Shown piece after piece: positions 9,401 through 17,346 of a stretch of DNA of 33,911 bases (positions are counted from its first letter, which is position 1; every line of letters begins with the position of its first letter). The notes under the pieces were generated by a model. The model was given only the letters and a program-made list of their open reading frames with translations. It was not told the DNA's origin and did not search any database. A program made the translations under genes and the position numbers. Origin of the DNA: CAYQCE01 sp964415885. Lineage in GTDB: Bacteria > Zixibacteria > MSB-5A5 > JAABVY01 > JAHJOQ01. The DNA lies in the NCBI GenBank assembly GCA_964415885.1, contig CAYQCE010000040.1, positions 1-33,911 of the forward strand, read 5' to 3'.

Positions 9401-10099
9401 GCCATTGTTATTATCATCATACCCGTTCGATGGCAACTCACCGGGATTCGTCCAGATCTTGCCGATAAGATCGGGATGATCCATATCCACACCGGTATCG
9501 ATTATAGCCACTACTACCGTCTCGGTGACATCCGGAGGTGCGCTGTCAGCCTCTTCATAATCAATGTCCGAATCGGGAGTCCCATGTACTATAGCCAGCG
9601 TGTCATCACCGTAATTCGGGAGCCTGTCCACATGATAACAGCCCTGCCCGATGTTGTTCAATGCCCACTGGTGTAAGTACAGGGGATCATCTGGAGAGTA
9701 ATACAACTCGACCGGCTCGTCCGGAATGGCGTATTCAACAACCCCGAGTCGGGAGTAGGTTTCGGCGGCTTCCCGGGCGCTTCCGGACTCGGCGAGAGTC
9801 AGCACAAATACGTTCTTCAAAGTATTTGGCAATTCTTGACCACGATGCTTGAAAAGCCGCTTCTGACCGGAAACCGCGAGGCTCTTGCTCAGATCGTCAA
9901 TCTCCCTGATTCCAAGCCTCGGGGTGCCGTCCCGGTCGACCGACTCAACACAAACGAGATCACTTCGGAGCTTCACGATCAATCGATTCGGTGGTTTCTC
10001 GGTCGATTCAGCCTTTTCGACAGGGTTGTACAGTGCAAAGGCATTCGCTGCGAAAACAAACACTAACCCAGCGATGGTTGTGCGGATGAGTGCCTTCAT
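6413..10099 (-). CDS. Secreted subtilisin-like (S8) protease with FG-GAP repeats and dockerin
   Basis: 1228 residues. An N-terminal signal peptide (1-22) is followed by a propeptide-like region (~38-130; NRLIVKL to VVEYAIPDEPVEL), then the S8 catalytic domain with Asp201 (IIDTGVD), His262 (HGHGTH), oxyanion Asn351 (AAGND) and Ser430 (SGTSMAAP). All catalytic residues are intact. Two beta-sandwich-like segments come next (~500-690), then several FG-GAP/VCBS-type repeats (DFDGDGFNEFVVG, DLDGNGDDEIVY, DVDGNGYPDYS, DFNRNGYTEMV) that should form a calcium-binding beta-propeller. A two-repeat dockerin follows (GDADASGGTDIDDVVF and GDVNCTGNVDIDDVVY) and the end is DTDGDEVPDC. A GAGGAGG site precedes the ATG. 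It is predicted to be an extracellular or surface protease; the cleavage target and the dockerin partner are unknown. The gene stands alone, divergent from the methyltransferase. Confidence 0.93.
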   Translation of the reverse strand: MKALIRTTIAGLVFVFAANAFALYNPVEKAESTEKPPNRLIVKLRSDLVCVESVDRDGTPRLGIREIDDLSKSLAVSGQKRLFKHRGQELPNTLKNVFVLTLAESGSAREAAETYSRLGVVEYAIPDEPVELYYSPDDPLYLHQWALNNIGQGCYHVDRLPNYGDDTLAIVHGTPDSDIDYEEADSAPPDVTETVVVAIIDTGVDMDHPDLIGKIWTNPGELPSNGYDDNNNGYVDDYRGWDFAGDVLLDDPDNDPTDSHGHGTHCSGIVAATSNNSEGIAGVAFDCEIMPLSFHPLMMASWAAEAIIYAADNGADVVNMSWGLSYQVQLWEDALDYAASKGVILVAAAGNDGFERINYPAGYSSVIAVSASTRDDEVAFFSTYGTNIHVSAPGYSILSLRADDEDMYASSGEPLVHIIDEHYYLASGTSMAAPYVAGVAAYVEAITPGISQSAMKALLASTSDDITDPFGQGDHLPGWDKYSGHGRINVFSAANAAPDVRIRITSPLNNSSQQGTIDVYGIADGAEMTGWTLEYGQGRTPAAWTLLTSSSTPVTDDLLYSWDASGMNGIYSLRLTSGSTHEYYVTFYVMNDLILEIISPTEGDTVQNFADIVATAMCPDFSRIYVTYGSGASPSSWETLAYLTQPVMNETAASLSGKIISEGEYTVRMRLYSTSGLEATEEVTFFVTTPFTPPHGWRSFVASDLTSVVNWGDFDGDGFNEFVVGYDGGVKFFNLDGTLKTTGVPSLTGDFRLPAAVGNLDNDGLDDIVMVGGSTLFGFPSNESDFEIQTRSPSFGVYQEVNETRYPVVQLIDLDGNGDDEIVYSMYGATGFDPPYSNGVHSWVYDSDGSPWTTADTAIISSSNFQPADLDGDGQCEFYYSGLGANQRYLYKLDSQFQKVDSTYLPMLDYTQRVGGLTAVDVDGDYILELALFGYKILPDYTNSDYYLYVLDENLDLLPGFPHETGINGYFIMRTPMFCDLERDGTVEYFSSYYDLDRSYVYAWRSDGTPVVGDTLSSGLYATSPNGAYLHIGLLADVDGNGYPDYSSTESPTLFSDFELQTIVAWDRDGTLGDNYPIAVTQATGQIDYTPYSPVYGDFNRNGYTEMVMATMDGYLIYTEFEESYYSSAASPRPIWRYDRSLTNTYYPFGHGAAVCGDADASGGTDIDDVVFLVRYVFMSGPAPSPEELGDVNCTGNVDIDDVVYLINYVFQGGPTPCDTDGDEVPDC

Positions 10100-10297
10100 G
10101 ACGTTCCTCCTCTGTGCCGCTAATTGATGGGTGTACTACAAAATACCTCAACCCCTGCTGCTGGTCAATATGGATAATGACAGCAGTGTTCAAATTTCTT
10201 GGGCCAGACAATCTACTCTAACGGTAACTTTTGATTGCTTCATGACACGGCTTTTGTTATATATCCGGGAACTATTTGAGCGGGAAGTACGGGGTTT

Positions 10298-10942
10298 ATG
10301 TCGAAGGAAGAGTTTAACGAAAAGTACGCATCGCCCAAGTTCTATTGGGGTACAAAGCCCTCCAACCTCACTAAGAACTTCGCTCCACTCGCAAATACGG
10401 GACCTGCGCTCGACCTTGGCATGGGTGAGGGTCGTGACGCTATCTTTCTTGCGCAGAAAAAGTTCGACGTAATCGGAGTCGATAATTCGGAGAAGGGGAT
10501 AAAGAAGTGTCAGAACCGTGCTGAGAAGATCGGAGTTAGTGTCAAAACGAAACTCGAGGATGTCAGACACTTTAGAATCGCCAAAAACAAATACACCCTC
10601 ACTCTCTCCAACAACCTGTTCCAGTTCATCACCAAGAGCGAGGCTCATCAGGTATCACGGAACATCATCAATGGTCTCAGGAAAGGTGGTCTCGTTATAG
10701 CCTCCGTCCTGACGTATGATGATCCCCGCTATAAGGAATATAAGAAAAAGACAACGGAGCTCGAGCCCGGGACATTCCTTATGGTCAACGGTGACATGTA
10801 CTCGTTCTACGACTACCGTGAATTGCTCGAGTTGTTCACGTCACTCAGGCTGCTGTATTACGCTGAATACGATTATTACGATACGACTCACGGCGAAGGG
10901 CACTGGCACGGCATAGCCGAACTCGTCGCCAAGAAACAGTAG
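10298..10942 (+). CDS. Class I SAM-dependent methyltransferase, TehB-like
   Basis: 214 residues. The N-terminal FYWGTKPS motif (15-22) and SAM-binding motif I ALDLGMGEGRDAIFLA (37-52), with an acidic residue in VIGVDNS (58-64) closing strand 2, resemble the TehB/tellurite-resistance methyltransferase group. Motif I has Met where GCG is usual. It is probably cytoplasmic. Substrate cannot be told from sequence; small molecules such as thiols or metalloid oxyanions are typical for relatives. The start at 10298 has only a weak upstream GGGG site. The gene is divergent from the protease and is followed after 51 nt by the promoter of the small peptide gene, so the two may be separate units. Confidence 0.82.
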   Translation: MSKEEFNEKYASPKFYWGTKPSNLTKNFAPLANTGPALDLGMGEGRDAIFLAQKKFDVIGVDNSEKGIKKCQNRAEKIGVSVKTKLEDVRHFRIAKNKYTLTLSNNLFQFITKSEAHQVSRNIINGLRKGGLVIASVLTYDDPRYKEYKKKTTELEPGTFLMVNGDMYSFYDYRELLELFTSLRLLYYAEYDYYDTTHGEGHWHGIAELVAKKQ

Positions 10943-10993
10943 AATGCTCCCACATAAGATGGAAACACATATCCATGTTTTACAGGTTTCTGC

Positions 10994-11022
10994 TTGACAA
11001 AATCTGGGGTCTGTGTTAATCT
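10994..11022 (+). promoter_or_regulatory. Probable sigma70-type promoter of the 23-codon gene
   Basis: A perfect TTGACA at 10994-10999 is followed by a 17-nt spacer and TAATCT at 11017-11022. The -35 is consensus and the -10 is imperfect (3 of 6). Transcription would begin near 11029, giving a leader of about 90 nt before the ATG at 11118. Confidence 0.55.
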
Positions 11023-11071
11023 TAGAGAAGTAAAACAGAAAAATGTACCCGGCATTGGATGCAAAAAGAAT

Positions 11072-11085
11072 TCCGCTTCGGCGGA
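11072..11085 (+). other. cUUCGg hairpin in 5' leader
   Basis: TCCGC (11072-11076), loop TTCG, GCGGA (11081-11085): a 5-bp stem closed by the unusually stable C(UUCG)G tetraloop. It lies 32 nt upstream of the small ORF, too early for a terminator and with no U-run. It may stabilise the mRNA 5' region or shape ribosome access. Confidence 0.6.
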
Positions 11086-11117
11086 TTACCGGTCATCCTA
11101 CGACATAGGAGGTGACA

Positions 11118-11189
11118 ATGTACGAACTCATGATCGAAGAACTCGAAGACAAGATTGCTCCGGCTAAGATTAGCCTCGGCGGCCAGTAA
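11118..11189 (+). CDS. Free-standing 23-residue peptide of unknown function
   Basis: ATG at 11118, TAA at 11187-11189. The peptide opens MYELMIEELEDKIAP and ends ISLGGQ: an acidic, helix-prone first half and a short basic/glycine tail, with no Cys, signal peptide or membrane segment. Evidence that it is real is its setting: a near-perfect Shine-Dalgarno AGGAGGTGA ends 3 nt before the ATG, a TTGACA promoter lies upstream, and a 9-bp intrinsic terminator starts 38 nt after the stop. I do not recognise a family. The length and acidic-leader/short-core look recall RiPP precursors such as PqqA or MftA, but no radical-SAM or other maturase is nearby. The ELEDKIAP stretch also loosely recalls N-terminal ExLExR-type motifs of planctomycete surface proteins. 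A signalling peptide, toxin-like peptide, RiPP precursor or regulatory leader are all possible. Confidence 0.7.
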   Translation: MYELMIEELEDKIAPAKISLGGQ

Positions 11190-11227
11190 GCCGTTAAGCA
11201 GTCATTAGTTTTCGAATGACCGGAATT

Positions 11228-11259
11228 GAGGCTGCCATTTGTGGCGGCCTCTTTCTTTT
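11228..11259 (+). terminator. Intrinsic terminator of the 23-codon gene
   Basis: GAGGCTGCC (11228-11236), a 6-nt loop, and GGCGGCCTC (11243-11251) form 9 pairs including one G-U, followed directly by TTTCTTTT. The U-tract is on the plus strand only, so it terminates the small gene, 3 nt before the convergent stop codon at 11263. Confidence 0.88.
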
Positions 11260-11262
11260 GCG

Positions 11263-14200
11263 TCAGGCAAGCTTCAGCGTCAGATGACGAACCGCGTCAA
11301 TCAACTCCGCTTTCTCTGGTGCATCCATGTATTTCTGAATGAGATCCGGCTCGTCGATATTCGACGCAATCTCCTTCAGTAGATCACCCGCAGTTCGAAG
11401 CTTGACAAACGCTTCCTCATACTCGAGTTGCGAGAGAAATGCCTTTCCTGCCTGGTAGTTAATCCTCCATAGTAGTTCTCTCTGCTCGAACGCCCTGGCC
11501 ATAACATCCGCCTGCTCGAAATAGCTTAGAGCCTCGTTGTAGAGACGATCCGATGCGCTCGATATGCCATAGTAGAAGTACAGGTGGCTCCTGAACGTGG
11601 AGTGCTGGTCGAGCTCGCTAAGCTTGTCGAGCCGTTCGAGCGCTGAAGATGGTATCCGTCCAGCGCGCGACAGGATATTCAACCTTAGCAGATTCGACTC
11701 GCAGAGTCGAGTGCGCAGCTCTTCCTCCTCAAGGTGCTTGTCTATGCTGTCAAGCGTCGCCAGAACGGCGCTTGGGTCTCCACCGTTGACGAATGCGATC
11801 TCCGCAGACAGTATCTTAAGCGCGGCAATCTCCTCGGTGAGCTTGAGCGGAGATGTTATCGCCCTCGCCTGGTCAATATACTGCTTCGCCGAATCGAGGC
11901 TGTTCAGCGCCAGATGTGTCTTCGCCTTTGATGTATAGACTCGCGCGGCGAACGGTTTGTCTGTAATCTTCCGACACAAATCCTGCGATTTGTCGAGATA
12001 ATCGAGAGATCTGCCATAAAGCGCTCGGAAAAAGTACAATTCGCCGAGCATGTGGCAGAATACAGCCTTGTGCGGCAGATCCTCCATCCGTCGGGCCATG
12101 GCGAGGCCTTCGGCGCTGACCTCCTCGGCACGTCGGAATTCACCCAGGCTCATGCATGCCTCTGCAATGTTCTCGAGATTAAACAGGAATTCCTTTTGCG
12201 CGCCCACCCTGCGGTTTATCACGAGCGCCATATTCAAGTAGTTCAGCGAACGACCGGATTCGCCCTTCCACTGATAAACAGCCGCCATGTTGTTATAGCT
12301 GCGTGCAAGCTCCGGCTCGTCATGGATTTCCTTCTTGAGATCTACGGATCGCTTGAAAAACTCGATTGCCTTGTCGTACTCCCGATTAACCGCATAGACA
12401 GATGCGATATTGGTCACAGTCGAGGCAATATCCTTCTTTGCGCCGAATTTCTCCTGGATCTCGAGCGCTCTCGTGTAATGTTCGAGAGCTCCATCGAACT
12501 GACTGTCCACCCAGAACATGTTGCCGAGATTGTTGAGCGTATGAGAAACCTCGAGCTGATCATCAAGGCTTTTGTAGATCTCCAGCGCACGATTCAGCGC
12601 CTCGATGCCCGAGCTGAATTCATGCTTGAACTTGTGGATATCACCCATATCCTTATGGGCTTCAGCGAGAAGCGACTTGTCGATGCCGGCCAGGCCGGTT
12701 ATTTTTCTGTATTTGGTCAGCGCTCGGTCAAAATCTCCCACAGCCTTGTAATGATCTCCCATCGCCATCAGCAAACGGGCATTGGCAGTCGCATCCATCT
12801 TCTCTTTGTCAGCGAACGCCGCCTCGCAATCCCGCAGAAGCTTCTCGGTGTCGGTATAGACATCCGAGCCGTTAGCGGCTCTTTGATGCTTCCACGCCAG
12901 CTCTACCGCACGGTTTAGATCCCCGGCATCGAGAAAATGACGCGCTGCCCATCCTAACTGCTCCGCGGTTTCTGTCTTCCCGTGCTCGCTCAGGTATTCT
13001 CCCGCTCTCAAATGCAAGCTGCATCTCTGGCGGTCGTCGAGCGACGACTCCAGTGACAATCTCAGTGCCTCGCGGGAGAACATGTAATTCCCGCCGTCGT
13101 TCCGCAGAACTCGATCTGAAACCGAATCCTCGAGAAATGTCGCATCCATTTCGTCTTCGAGAATATGCCCGACAATTCTTTCATCGAAAGGATGTCCCAG
13201 AACAGCAATTCGAGCGAGTTTGTCCTTTGAAATCAGCGAAGTTTGCCGTACTTCCCGCCACGAGAGTTCATTGACTCTTTCGCTCTGCTCAAGGTCCTGC
13301 AGAATTCGTGAATCCACTACAAGACCGTCAGCCACAAGCTCAAAAGCACTTCTGGCTTGGAGCTCATCGACCACAGTCCGTGCTATCTCCAGATTGTCTG
13401 AGAACCTTCGCAGCAGTATCTCTGAGGTTCGCTGATCGGTCTTCTCTCCGGACAGTATATGATCAATTGACTCGCCGATGATATTCGCGGCTTCGACCGA
13501 AGGCAAATCAGCTATCTCCTCCGGAAGCGCACCACAATTGCCCAGATTGACAATTCCCGATACGAAGTGTCCCGCTTCGTCCGATTCGCGCATGCTCTGC
13601 AGATGGAACGGTATGTTATCTGCAGCGTTGACGACTGTCCGACTTCTCTCGGATCCGTCGACAAGCACATTCTTGAACTCGGTCTGAATCTGCTTTTTGC
13701 AAAAGTCGAAGGCTGCTTCGGCGAGTCCCCTGTCATCGACCGTTACAGCCGGAATGTCATCCAGTTTGCTCAGGTCTCGAATTGCTCTCTGCTTTCTGAG
13801 AGACTGTAATGTGGCTGTATCGAGAAACGACCCGGCCGGGAAATCAGTGAATTCGCAGGGTTGGCTTCCAACTGAGTCGGCAATCGAGGACGCAATTGCC
13901 ATGACAGAAGGTGGACGTTCCGACGGATCCTTGCTCAGCATCTTCATTACTGTCTCGATCATCCGGTCATTTATAAAATCCGCGCGCGGCTCGAGTGAAG
14001 GCGCTTCCTTCTCGATATGCCCCGAAATCGTTGCAAGAGGGTCGTCCTCCTTGAATGGAAACCTGCCGCTGATAAGCCTGTATAGGACCACACCGAGCGC
14101 ATAGATGTCGCTCGACACCGTGTACTCTCTACCCTTGAAGATCTCCGGAGCCATGTACTCGACAGTTCCCGCCATCTCCGATGCACGAGATGGATCGTAA

Positions 14201-14655
14201 TCTCTTGCCAGTCCGAAATCGAGTATCTTTGCGACCGGACCACTCGATGTCGAATTCACACGGATATTCGATATCTTGAGATCGTTGTGAGTGTAGCCGA
14301 AATGGTGCAGAAGGTTAATACCGGAGCAGACCTGGGTCAGCACCTTCATGAATGTAATCTCATCGGTGAGCGAATTCCGAGCACACAACTCATCACCCTC
14401 GATAAGCTCCATAGTGAAGAACGGGATGTTTGTGCTGTCGTAGCCGAAATCGAAGACTCGTGTGAGATTAGGGTGCGATACGGATGCGGTGAACAGGAAC
14501 TCCGTCATGAACGCCTGCTCGTCCGAATCACCATCCGCCTTGAACAGTTTTAGCGCAAGCTGCCTGGCGAGAAACATGTCCTCGACTGCGAGAACATGGC
14601 CACCGCCACCACCGCCTATCGAGGCTGTAACTCTGTATCTATCCGGAAGACTCAA
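11263..14655 (-). CDS. Ser/Thr protein kinase with degenerate ATPase-like region and TPR repeats
   Basis: 1130 residues. The kinase domain (~5-265) has the Gly loop GGGGGGHV (14-21), Lys36, a catalytic loop HNDLKISN with Asp125 (a non-RD kinase because Asn replaces Arg), DFG (146-148) and APE (169-171). After it, architectures of the PknK type normally carry an AAA_16 ATPase. Here ~280-500 aligns in style with that region, but the expected Walker A is VLVDGSERSRT (330-340), without GKS/T, so it probably cannot hydrolyse ATP. A winged-helix-like segment (~465-545) and a TPR array (~620-960; for example HTLNNLGNMFW and ARSYNNMAAVYQWKG) follow. The start is a TTG at 14655, the only one placing the kinase fold at the N-terminus. 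It follows the histidine kinase by 6 nt, so the two are co-transcribed and probably share a signalling pathway. No membrane segment is visible. Confidence 0.88.
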   Translation of the reverse strand: MSLPDRYRVTASIGGGGGGHVLAVEDMFLARQLALKLFKADGDSDEQAFMTEFLFTASVSHPNLTRVFDFGYDSTNIPFFTMELIEGDELCARNSLTDEITFMKVLTQVCSGINLLHHFGYTHNDLKISNIRVNSTSSGPVAKILDFGLARDYDPSRASEMAGTVEYMAPEIFKGREYTVSSDIYALGVVLYRLISGRFPFKEDDPLATISGHIEKEAPSLEPRADFINDRMIETVMKMLSKDPSERPPSVMAIASSIADSVGSQPCEFTDFPAGSFLDTATLQSLRKQRAIRDLSKLDDIPAVTVDDRGLAEAAFDFCKKQIQTEFKNVLVDGSERSRTVVNAADNIPFHLQSMRESDEAGHFVSGIVNLGNCGALPEEIADLPSVEAANIIGESIDHILSGEKTDQRTSEILLRRFSDNLEIARTVVDELQARSAFELVADGLVVDSRILQDLEQSERVNELSWREVRQTSLISKDKLARIAVLGHPFDERIVGHILEDEMDATFLEDSVSDRVLRNDGGNYMFSREALRLSLESSLDDRQRCSLHLRAGEYLSEHGKTETAEQLGWAARHFLDAGDLNRAVELAWKHQRAANGSDVYTDTEKLLRDCEAAFADKEKMDATANARLLMAMGDHYKAVGDFDRALTKYRKITGLAGIDKSLLAEAHKDMGDIHKFKHEFSSGIEALNRALEIYKSLDDQLEVSHTLNNLGNMFWVDSQFDGALEHYTRALEIQEKFGAKKDIASTVTNIASVYAVNREYDKAIEFFKRSVDLKKEIHDEPELARSYNNMAAVYQWKGESGRSLNYLNMALVINRRVGAQKEFLFNLENIAEACMSLGEFRRAEEVSAEGLAMARRMEDLPHKAVFCHMLGELYFFRALYGRSLDYLDKSQDLCRKITDKPFAARVYTSKAKTHLALNSLDSAKQYIDQARAITSPLKLTEEIAALKILSAEIAFVNGGDPSAVLATLDSIDKHLEEEELRTRLCESNLLRLNILSRAGRIPSSALERLDKLSELDQHSTFRSHLYFYYGISSASDRLYNEALSYFEQADVMARAFEQRELLWRINYQAGKAFLSQLEYEEAFVKLRTAGDLLKEIASNIDEPDLIQKYMDAPEKAELIDAVRHLTLKLA

Positions 14656-14661
14656 TTCCGA

Positions 14662-16476
14662 TCAGTCCCTGTCGCCTGGATCATGCATCTGCTTGATAGG
14701 CATTGTGAGCTTAAACGTTGTACCGTCGACACCATCGGAGATCGCGGTTATCGTTCCACCGTGGCTTTCGAGAATCCGCCGGCAATTTGAGAGCCCGAGC
14801 CCATGCCCCTTCTCCTTTGTAGTGAAGCGCGGTTCGAACACCTTGTCGAGATCATCCACCGATATTCCGGGACCGTTATCGGTTACCTCGATGGATACCA
14901 CGTTCGCCGCACGGTTGGCATCCACCACAACCTGAATCCGTCCATGTTTATTCTCTCCGGGATCGATGGCCTCGACCGCATTATAGATCAGGTTGAGCAG
15001 GACCTGATGCATCTGCCCGACATCCATATGAACTTTGGGCAGATCGGTCGGAATTTCCACATCGATATCGATGAAATCGAAGGTGGCGTGCGGCTTGAGA
15101 GAGAAGAGCAGTTCCTCGATCAGATTTTTCACCTCGTACTCAACAAACTCGGCCTCGAGCTTGGAGAGATCCATCAGGCTGTCGGTAAACCGCTTTATCT
15201 TCTGTATATTGTCGAAAATCGAGGAGACATTTTTCTCGACTTTGTCGTATGCCTCCCGCCGGACATGCAGCTTCAACAGTTCAGCATTGTTCGAAATAAT
15301 CGTGAGATAGTTGTTCAGTTCATGCCCGATATTCGCAGCCATCTCGCCCTTGGCAACAAGTCGCTCAGACATGAGCACGTAATTCTCGAGCACTGCCTTC
15401 TCGGTAATATCCTCGAGCACCACAATCACGCCCGTGACCGTACCTTCGCCTTCATTGAGGCGATCGAGTTTGATCGACAGGACTTTCTGTTCATCGCCGA
15501 TCTGGTGATAGTACTTGTTGTCCTGGTACTGCACTCCGGAGCTAAGCACACCCTTAATCAGTTCCGTCCAGCGTTCGCGCTCTCGTTCCGGCCAGAGTGA
15601 CACGAACGACTTCTTGTGCGCCGCCGGGTCGTACTTGACCGGATCGACACCCGAGCCAAGTATATCCGATGCCGCCGTATTCAAAGTCGTAATACTCAGA
15701 TCGCCATCCACCACCACAATACCAACCGGGGTAGCGTTTACAACGCTCTCGTTGTAGTATTTGAGATTCAGGAGGCTCTCATAGAGCTTTGCGTTTTCGA
15801 CAGCAATTGCCGCCTGCTCCGCGAACAATTCGAAAAGATAGAGATCGCTTTGAAGAAAGATTTTAGCGTCCGAGCTGTTGTCAAGATATACAACACCGAT
15901 TATCCTGTCCCGCAGTTTCAGAGGCACGCACATTATCGAACGCAGATGCAGCTCGAGGATACTCTCCTGTTTGGAGAATCGCTCATCCGCCTGAGCGTCG
16001 GATGCAAACACCGGTTTGCCGGTCCTGACAACCTCATTCGCAATCGAGTTCGAGATCTTGAAATCGTCCTTTGGCATCGTCTCATGCTGCAGGTTGTAGA
16101 CGGTCCTGAACTGGAGATCTCCGCGTTCGTCGAGAAGCATCAGGAAACCACGCTCCGCCTGGAGCAGCTCTATTGCTCGCTTCATCACGACCTGAAGGAT
16201 GTCGTCGAGTACAAGTGTGGAGTTTATCGCCTTCGAGATCTCGAGCAACGCCTTCAAATCTGCGCTGCGAGCCTCCGACTTTCCCTCCTTCTTCGCCAGC
16301 CTTGGATGTTTCTGCGCTATCAAGTCGAAGTTAGACTGGAGGGCGGCGAGTGGATCGGTTGTTTCTGCACTCCCCGGCCTGCCCGGTTCGGCGGACTTTT
16401 CATCGGCCGACCTGGTCTTCGTGCCAACATAAATCTTGGAGGTGGAGTCCTTCTGGTCTGGGTCGTTAAGTGACAT
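14662..16476 (-). CDS. Sensor histidine kinase with GAF and PAS domains
   Basis: 604 residues, no membrane segment, so a cytoplasmic sensor. A low-complexity N-terminus (1-70) leads to a GAF domain (~75-230; ERGFLMLLDE, SIMCVPLKLRDRIIGVVYLDN), a PAS domain (~238-360; NATPVGIVVVDGDLSITTLN, VVLEDITEK), a HisKA segment with phosphoacceptor His385 (IGHELNNYLTIISNN) and a HATPase domain with N-box LLNLIYNAVEAI (493-504), G1 DNGPGI (533-538) and G2 GHGLGLS (557-563). TGAGGT precedes the ATG. It lacks a receiver domain, and no response regulator is adjacent; the Ser/Thr kinase-TPR gene follows after 6 nt. In related large proteins kinase, ATPase-TPR, GAF and HisK modules can be fused, so this pair may be a split version. 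Confidence 0.92.
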   Translation of the reverse strand: MSLNDPDQKDSTSKIYVGTKTRSADEKSAEPGRPGSAETTDPLAALQSNFDLIAQKHPRLAKKEGKSEARSADLKALLEISKAINSTLVLDDILQVVMKRAIELLQAERGFLMLLDERGDLQFRTVYNLQHETMPKDDFKISNSIANEVVRTGKPVFASDAQADERFSKQESILELHLRSIMCVPLKLRDRIIGVVYLDNSSDAKIFLQSDLYLFELFAEQAAIAVENAKLYESLLNLKYYNESVVNATPVGIVVVDGDLSITTLNTAASDILGSGVDPVKYDPAAHKKSFVSLWPERERERWTELIKGVLSSGVQYQDNKYYHQIGDEQKVLSIKLDRLNEGEGTVTGVIVVLEDITEKAVLENYVLMSERLVAKGEMAANIGHELNNYLTIISNNAELLKLHVRREAYDKVEKNVSSIFDNIQKIKRFTDSLMDLSKLEAEFVEYEVKNLIEELLFSLKPHATFDFIDIDVEIPTDLPKVHMDVGQMHQVLLNLIYNAVEAIDPGENKHGRIQVVVDANRAANVVSIEVTDNGPGISVDDLDKVFEPRFTTKEKGHGLGLSNCRRILESHGGTITAISDGVDGTTFKLTMPIKQMHDPGDRD

Positions 16477-16653
16477 CTGAGTACCTCAATCTACGTGTCT
16501 CCGGCGATTCTATCCATCGATTATCTTATCGGAAGAACTGGCCCGACCCTTGAGCCGCGGACGGGGAGTCAACTCTATGCGGGAAATAGGATTAATGGCG
16601 GGATTTTGACTCCTTCAGAGTCCACGGCGCCCATTGTCCGTTTAAGGCCACTG

Positions 16654-17346
16654 TCAACGGTGCGCCCGACGCAGACTTTCGGGGGAGAATGACTCCGTGC
16701 GAATGGCCTCCGACTCCCCTTTCAGGCCCGCCATATCCCACAGCAGGCCGAGGAGGCTCTCGCCGAACTTGCCACTACCGTCAGCGCTGTCACGATGATC
16801 CGGACGACCCTCCCGAAGCCACTTGTCTGCCGAGACTACATCATCATAGGTTAAATTGCGATAATAGATGTCCACTAAGATGTAATAGGTTCCGTTCATT
16901 GAGACGCGATCCAGATCGACAAGGCATCCGCTCAGTCGCTCCTCCAGCGTTGCGAGTACTCCCACCGGGGAATGGAGACGGTTCGAATCTGAAACTCCGT
17001 TGAAATCCCGAACGGTATAGATGTATGTGTCATCGAGAGGGCTGATCTCAATTCGGAAAGCGCATGAACGCGATTCTACCGTGCCATCGAACCAGACCTC
17101 ACGCGGCTCCCTGAAATGTAAGTCTAACCGAAAAGTGAGTGGAATGCCGCTGTTTAGCTTCTCCAGTCTCACATCATTCATCAGGTCAGAAAAGTCAAAC
17201 TCTACGGCAAGGCTGTCATCCAGGATGTATGGCGTCACTCGGGGGAGCTGAGCATTGGCTGTGTCGATGAGTGTCAGCGCCACAATCACGAACAGGCCAA
17301 GGCACAGCCGAGCTTGCCTCAGAATGACCTTTGAAACAGTACCCAT
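16654..17346 (-). CDS. DUF4390 domain secreted protein
   Basis: 230 residues with a signal peptide (positive KVILRQAR, hydrophobic 13-28, cleavage near TANAQ). The core (~40-190) matches the DUF4390 pattern: a strand-rich region, LEKLNSGIPLTFRLDLHF, then PREVWFD and a late YYILVDIYYRNL. In Proteobacteria DUF4390 genes usually sit directly upstream of ntrY/ntrX-type kinases and regulators. Here an NtrY/NtrX-like pair lies two genes away on the same strand, which supports the call. Its start overlaps the preceding outer-membrane gene by 28 nt. It is predicted to be periplasmic. Molecular function is unknown. Confidence 0.72.
   Translation of the reverse strand: MGTVSKVILRQARLCLGLFVIVALTLIDTANAQLPRVTPYILDDSLAVEFDFSDLMNDVRLEKLNSGIPLTFRLDLHFREPREVWFDGTVESRSCAFRIEISPLDDTYIYTVRDFNGVSDSNRLHSPVGVLATLEERLSGCLVDLDRVSMNGTYYILVDIYYRNLTYDDVVSADKWLREGRPDHRDSADGSGKFGESLLGLLWDMAGLKGESEAIRTESFSPESLRRAHR

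Noticed and set aside
11118..11189. PqqA-like precursor
   Set aside because: The length is the same, but the conserved Glu...Tyr core of PqqA is missing and no pqqBCDE genes are nearby.
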